Of a DNA stretch of 9,085 bases, positions 7,060 through 9,085 are shown piece by piece. This DNA comes from Schlegelella_A sp038225015. GTDB taxonomy: Bacteria; Pseudomonadota; Gammaproteobacteria; Burkholderiales; Burkholderiaceae_C. Under the pieces are notes generated by a model. That model was not told the DNA's origin, did no database searches, and was given only the letters and a program-made list of their open reading frames with translations. The position numbers and the translations under genes were made by a program. The stretch is taken from assembly GCA_038225015.1 (NCBI GenBank), contig JBBRFB010000130.1:1-9085 (forward strand). The letters are read 5' to 3'. Position 1 is the stretch's first letter. Each line of letters opens with the position of its first letter.

Positions 7060-7068
7060 ATTATGTCA
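7060..7068 (-). promoter_or_regulatory. Candidate extended -10 promoter of yicC-gmk-rpoZ-spoT
   Basis: The minus strand reads TGACATAAT (7068-7060): a TGn element followed by CATAAT, five of six matches to TATAAT. Transcription would start near 7053, leaving a leader of about 17 nt with the Shine-Dalgarno at its very 5' end. No -35 match is seen at usual spacing (7083-7088), consistent with an extended -10 type. The hexamer overlaps the ATG of the divergent kinase. Prediction by eye only. Confidence 0.4.
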
Positions 7069-8031
7069 AAGCCGAAACCCGCTCCCTTGCCGTCCGGCAC
7101 AGTGGTCGGCGGCTATCAGGTGATCAAGAAGCTGGCGGCCGGCGGATTCGGCGTCGTCTACCTGTGCGAAGACGCTGATCGCAAGCTGGTGGCGCTGAAG
7201 GAATATCTGCCGTCGTCGCTCGCCGAGCGTTCGCCGGGCGAGTTGACGCCTCGGGTCAAGCCGGAAAAGCAGCCGCTCTATCGCCTCGGCTTGAAGAGTT
7301 TCTTCGAGGAAGGCCGCTCGCTGGCCCAGATCTCCCATACCAGCGTCGTCTCGGTTCTCAATTTCTTTCGCGAGAACGAAACCGTCTACATGGTGATGAA
7401 TTACCTGCAGGGCGATACCCTGCAGGATTTCATCGTCACCGCGCGCGACCTGAAGCGCGACAAGGTATTTCGCGAGTCGACGATCCGCTCGCTTTTCGAC
7501 GAGATACTGCGCGGCCTGCGCATCGTTCATCAGCACAAGATGCTGCATCTGGACATCAAGCCGGCCAACATCTTCATCACCAACGAGAACAAGGCGGTGT
7601 TGCTCGACTTCGGTGCGGCGCGCGAAGTGCTGAGCAAGGAAGGCAACTTCATCCGCCCGATGTACACGCCGGGCTTTGCCGCCCCCGAGATGTACCGGCG
7701 CGACGGCACGCTGGGCCCGTGGACCGACATCTACGCGATCGGCGCCTGCATCTACGCCTGCATGCAGGGCTATCCACCGAACGACGCGCCGCAGCGCATC
7801 GAGAAGGATCGGCTGGCGCTCTCGCTTTCCCGCTTGCGCAACGTCTACAGCGACAATCTGATCGAGGTGACCGAATGGTGCATGTCGCTGGATCCGTTGT
7901 CGCGGCCACAGAGCGTCTTCGCGTTGCAGAAGGAGCTCTCGCGCGAGACCGAGCGCCAGTACACCAAGCTCAGTTTCAGCGAACGTCTGAAGTTGCAGCT
8001 CGAGAACCTGACGGCCAGCGCCAAGGCCTGA
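7063..8031 (+). CDS. Cytosolic Ser/Thr protein kinase (Hanks type, non-RD)
   Basis: Single-domain eukaryotic-like protein kinase of 322 residues with no transmembrane helix, PASTA or other sensor domain visible. The kinase domain begins near 18. The glycine loop is LAAGGFGVVY (24-33), where the first Gly of GxGxxG is Ala. The VAIK lysine is K46 (VALK), and the alpha-C Glu is probably E83. The catalytic loop is HLDIKPAN (162-169) with D164, K166 and N169 intact but Leu replacing the HRD arginine, making it a non-RD kinase. DFG is 182-184, AAPE 206-209, and TDIYAIG 221-227. The C-terminal 40 residues after R281 are helical and charged. The ATG at 7063 gives MSKPKP; upstream in-frame ATG 6967 would only add residues antisense to yicC. 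No clear Shine-Dalgarno is present. The PP2C phosphatase gene follows after 89 bp, the likely reversing partner. Substrates unknown. Confidence 0.92.
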   Translation: MSKPKPAPLPSGTVVGGYQVIKKLAAGGFGVVYLCEDADRKLVALKEYLPSSLAERSPGELTPRVKPEKQPLYRLGLKSFFEEGRSLAQISHTSVVSVLNFFRENETVYMVMNYLQGDTLQDFIVTARDLKRDKVFRESTIRSLFDEILRGLRIVHQHKMLHLDIKPANIFITNENKAVLLDFGAAREVLSKEGNFIRPMYTPGFAAPEMYRRDGTLGPWTDIYAIGACIYACMQGYPPNDAPQRIEKDRLALSLSRLRNVYSDNLIEVTEWCMSLDPLSRPQSVFALQKELSRETERQYTKLSFSERLKLQLENLTASAKA

Positions 8032-8120
8032 TGGGCATCCCCTTTCGCTTCGCGGCGTCCCGGCCTCCCGCTTCATTAGGGCCCGCCGCAGGCCATCGCG
8101 TCTTCCGGGCCTGACCGACC

Positions 8121-9085
8121 ATGCGTTTTTCCGTCTACCAGGTCAGCCGCAAGGGCGGTCGCGAGAAGAACGAAGACCGCATGGGCTACTGCTACACGCG
8201 CGATGCGGGCCTGTTCGCCCTCGCCGACGGCATGGGCGGCCATCCGGAAGGCGAGGTGGCCTCGCAGCTCGCGCTGCAGACGCTCGCGGCCATGTTCCAG
8301 CGCGACTGCAAGCCCACGCTCGCCGATCCGCTGCGCTTCCTGCACGAGGCGATCATCGCCGGCCACCATCAGCTGCTCCGCTACGCCACTCAGAAAGCGC
8401 TGATCGACACGCCGCGCACCACCGTCGTCGCCTGCCTGCTCCAGGGCAACGCGGCCTATTGGGCCCATTGCGGTGATTCGCGCCTGTACATGGTGCGCGG
8501 CGACAAGCTGATCGCGCGCACCCGCGACCATTCGTACTCGGAGCTGCAGCAGACGATGAGCCAGGTCGTGCCGATGGGCGACCGCTTCAATCGAAACGTC
8601 CTCTTCACCTGCCTCGGCAGTCCCGGCAAGCCCGTTGTCGACACTGTCGGGCCCTTGCTCATGCAGGCGGGCGACCGGCTGATGCTCTGCTCCGACGGGC
8701 TCTGGGGCACCGTGAGCGACAGCGAGATCACCGACCAGCTGACCGCGCTGCCGATCGCCGACTCAGTGCCCGAACTCGTCGAGCAGGCGTTGCGAAACGG
8801 CGGCGCCAAGTGCGACAACGTGTCGGTCCTGGCGATGGAGTGGGAAGGCCTCGAGGGCAGCGACAGCCTGCAGGACATCCAGACGACGGCGCTCGGCGAG
8901 GCCGTGTTCGCTTCGACGATCCAGGCCAGCGTGCTCGGCAGCGACGTCTCCGACGAGCTCGACGAGGCCGAGATCGAGCGCTCGATCAGGGAAATCAACG
9001 AGGCGATCAAGCGGTCGTGGCCAAACAACAACGGCGGGGGCCCCGCGGGGGTTGTGAGCAACCCGCGCCGGGGCGGGGAGCGATT
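8121..9085 (+). CDS. PP2C-type Ser/Thr protein phosphatase (3' end beyond window)
   Basis: Metal-dependent (Mn/Mg) phosphatase of the PPM/PP2C family, expected to reverse phosphorylation by the kinase just upstream. From the ATG at 8121 the frame stays open for 321 codons to the edge. Motifs: KNEDR (16-20); LADGMGGH (34-41) with metal ligand D36; RTTV (100-103); HCGDSR (116-121); CSDGLWG (190-196) with D192; and CDNVSVLAME (231-240) with D232. All core metal-binding aspartates are present, so activity is expected. The catalytic domain ends near 243; an acidic helical extension follows (about 245-300), then a low-complexity Asn/Gly/Pro/Arg tail. ATG 8121 is the only reasonable start because an in-frame TGA lies three codons upstream. 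No membrane segment is seen. Spacing of 89 bp after the kinase suggests cotranscription. The stop should lie shortly beyond the window, given usual lengths of about 300-330. Confidence 0.93.
   Translation, partial: MRFSVYQVSRKGGREKNEDRMGYCYTRDAGLFALADGMGGHPEGEVASQLALQTLAAMFQRDCKPTLADPLRFLHEAIIAGHHQLLRYATQKALIDTPRTTVVACLLQGNAAYWAHCGDSRLYMVRGDKLIARTRDHSYSELQQTMSQVVPMGDRFNRNVLFTCLGSPGKPVVDTVGPLLMQAGDRLMLCSDGLWGTVSDSEITDQLTALPIADSVPELVEQALRNGGAKCDNVSVLAMEWEGLEGSDSLQDIQTTALGEAVFASTIQASVLGSDVSDELDEAEIERSIREINEAIKRSWPNNNGGGPAGVVSNPRRGGER
9034..9067 (+). repeat. Overlapping GC-rich inverted repeats in 3' end of phosphatase gene
   Basis: Two inverted repeats share bases. The first is GCGGGG (9034-9039) with CCCCGC (9041-9046). 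The second is CGC (9044-9046) plus GGGTTG (9049-9054) pairing with CAACCCGCG (9059-9067) around a TGAG loop, with two bulged Gs. Because both use 9044-9046 they could not form together. GGGGAG at 9075-9080, five bases before the window end, resembles a ribosome binding site for a following gene. No U-tract follows, so this is not an ordinary terminator. The symmetry is seen; any role is inferred. Confidence 0.45.

Noticed and set aside
6014..7060. 348-codon plus-strand frame over yicC
   Set aside because: Antisense shadow of yicC, whose own frame has clear family motifs at both ends.
6967..7062. N-terminally extended kinase starting at ATG 6967
   Set aside because: The extra 32 residues are antisense to yicC codons and not kinase-like; ATG 7063 gives a normal start shortly before the kinase domain.
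7066..8076. 336-codon minus-strand frame over the kinase gene
   Set aside because: Antisense shadow; the plus frame carries all the kinase motifs.
1..9085. Mobile element, phage, CRISPR or defence system
   Set aside because: No transposase, integrase, terminal repeats, repeat-spacer array or known defence domain seen; the Ser/Thr kinase is a stand-alone kinase paired with PP2C in a housekeeping context, not a defence-type fusion.

Overview
The window is a GC-rich stretch of bacterial chromosome. Gene order and protein sequence point to a betaproteobacterium, most likely Burkholderiales or a relative such as Rhodocyclales; the genus cannot be fixed from the sequence alone. The core order yicC-gmk-rpoZ-spoT, with greB convergent to spoT and a Ser/Thr kinase plus PP2C phosphatase pair divergent from yicC, is a familiar betaproteobacterial chromosomal arrangement. 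I see no insertion sequence, integrase, tRNA, rRNA or CRISPR array. Coding density is high and no gene-free gap exceeds about 200 bases.

Region 1 (1-1936, minus strand): two genes of a catabolic operon, a MaoC/HTD2-type acyl-CoA hydratase followed 20 bp later by an acyl-CoA dehydrogenase that runs off the left edge. Region 2 (2135-2701, plus): greB, the transcript cleavage factor, with the acidic N-terminal extension common in this group. A 68-bp spacer full of inverted repeats separates it from spoT. Region 3 (7036 down to 2770, minus): the likely operon yicC (endoribonuclease), gmk (guanylate kinase), rpoZ (RNA polymerase omega) and spoT (bifunctional ppGpp synthetase/hydrolase). Region 4 (7063-9085, plus): a soluble Ser/Thr protein kinase and a PP2C-type phosphatase, the latter open at the right edge. 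Kinase and yicC start codons are only 26 bp apart on opposite strands.

Region 3 joins RNA turnover, GMP-to-GDP conversion, the omega subunit (part of ppGpp site 1 of RNA polymerase in E. coli) and the enzyme that makes and destroys ppGpp. GreB acts in the secondary channel of the same polymerase. The kinase/phosphatase pair forms a reversible phosphorylation switch whose substrates cannot be read from the sequence; a link to the neighbouring stringent-response genes is a hypothesis only. I found no clear sign of a wholly new system. The points most worth a second look are the compressed divergent start region (7020-7070), the atypical non-RD kinase, and the hairpin-rich 3' end of the phosphatase gene.
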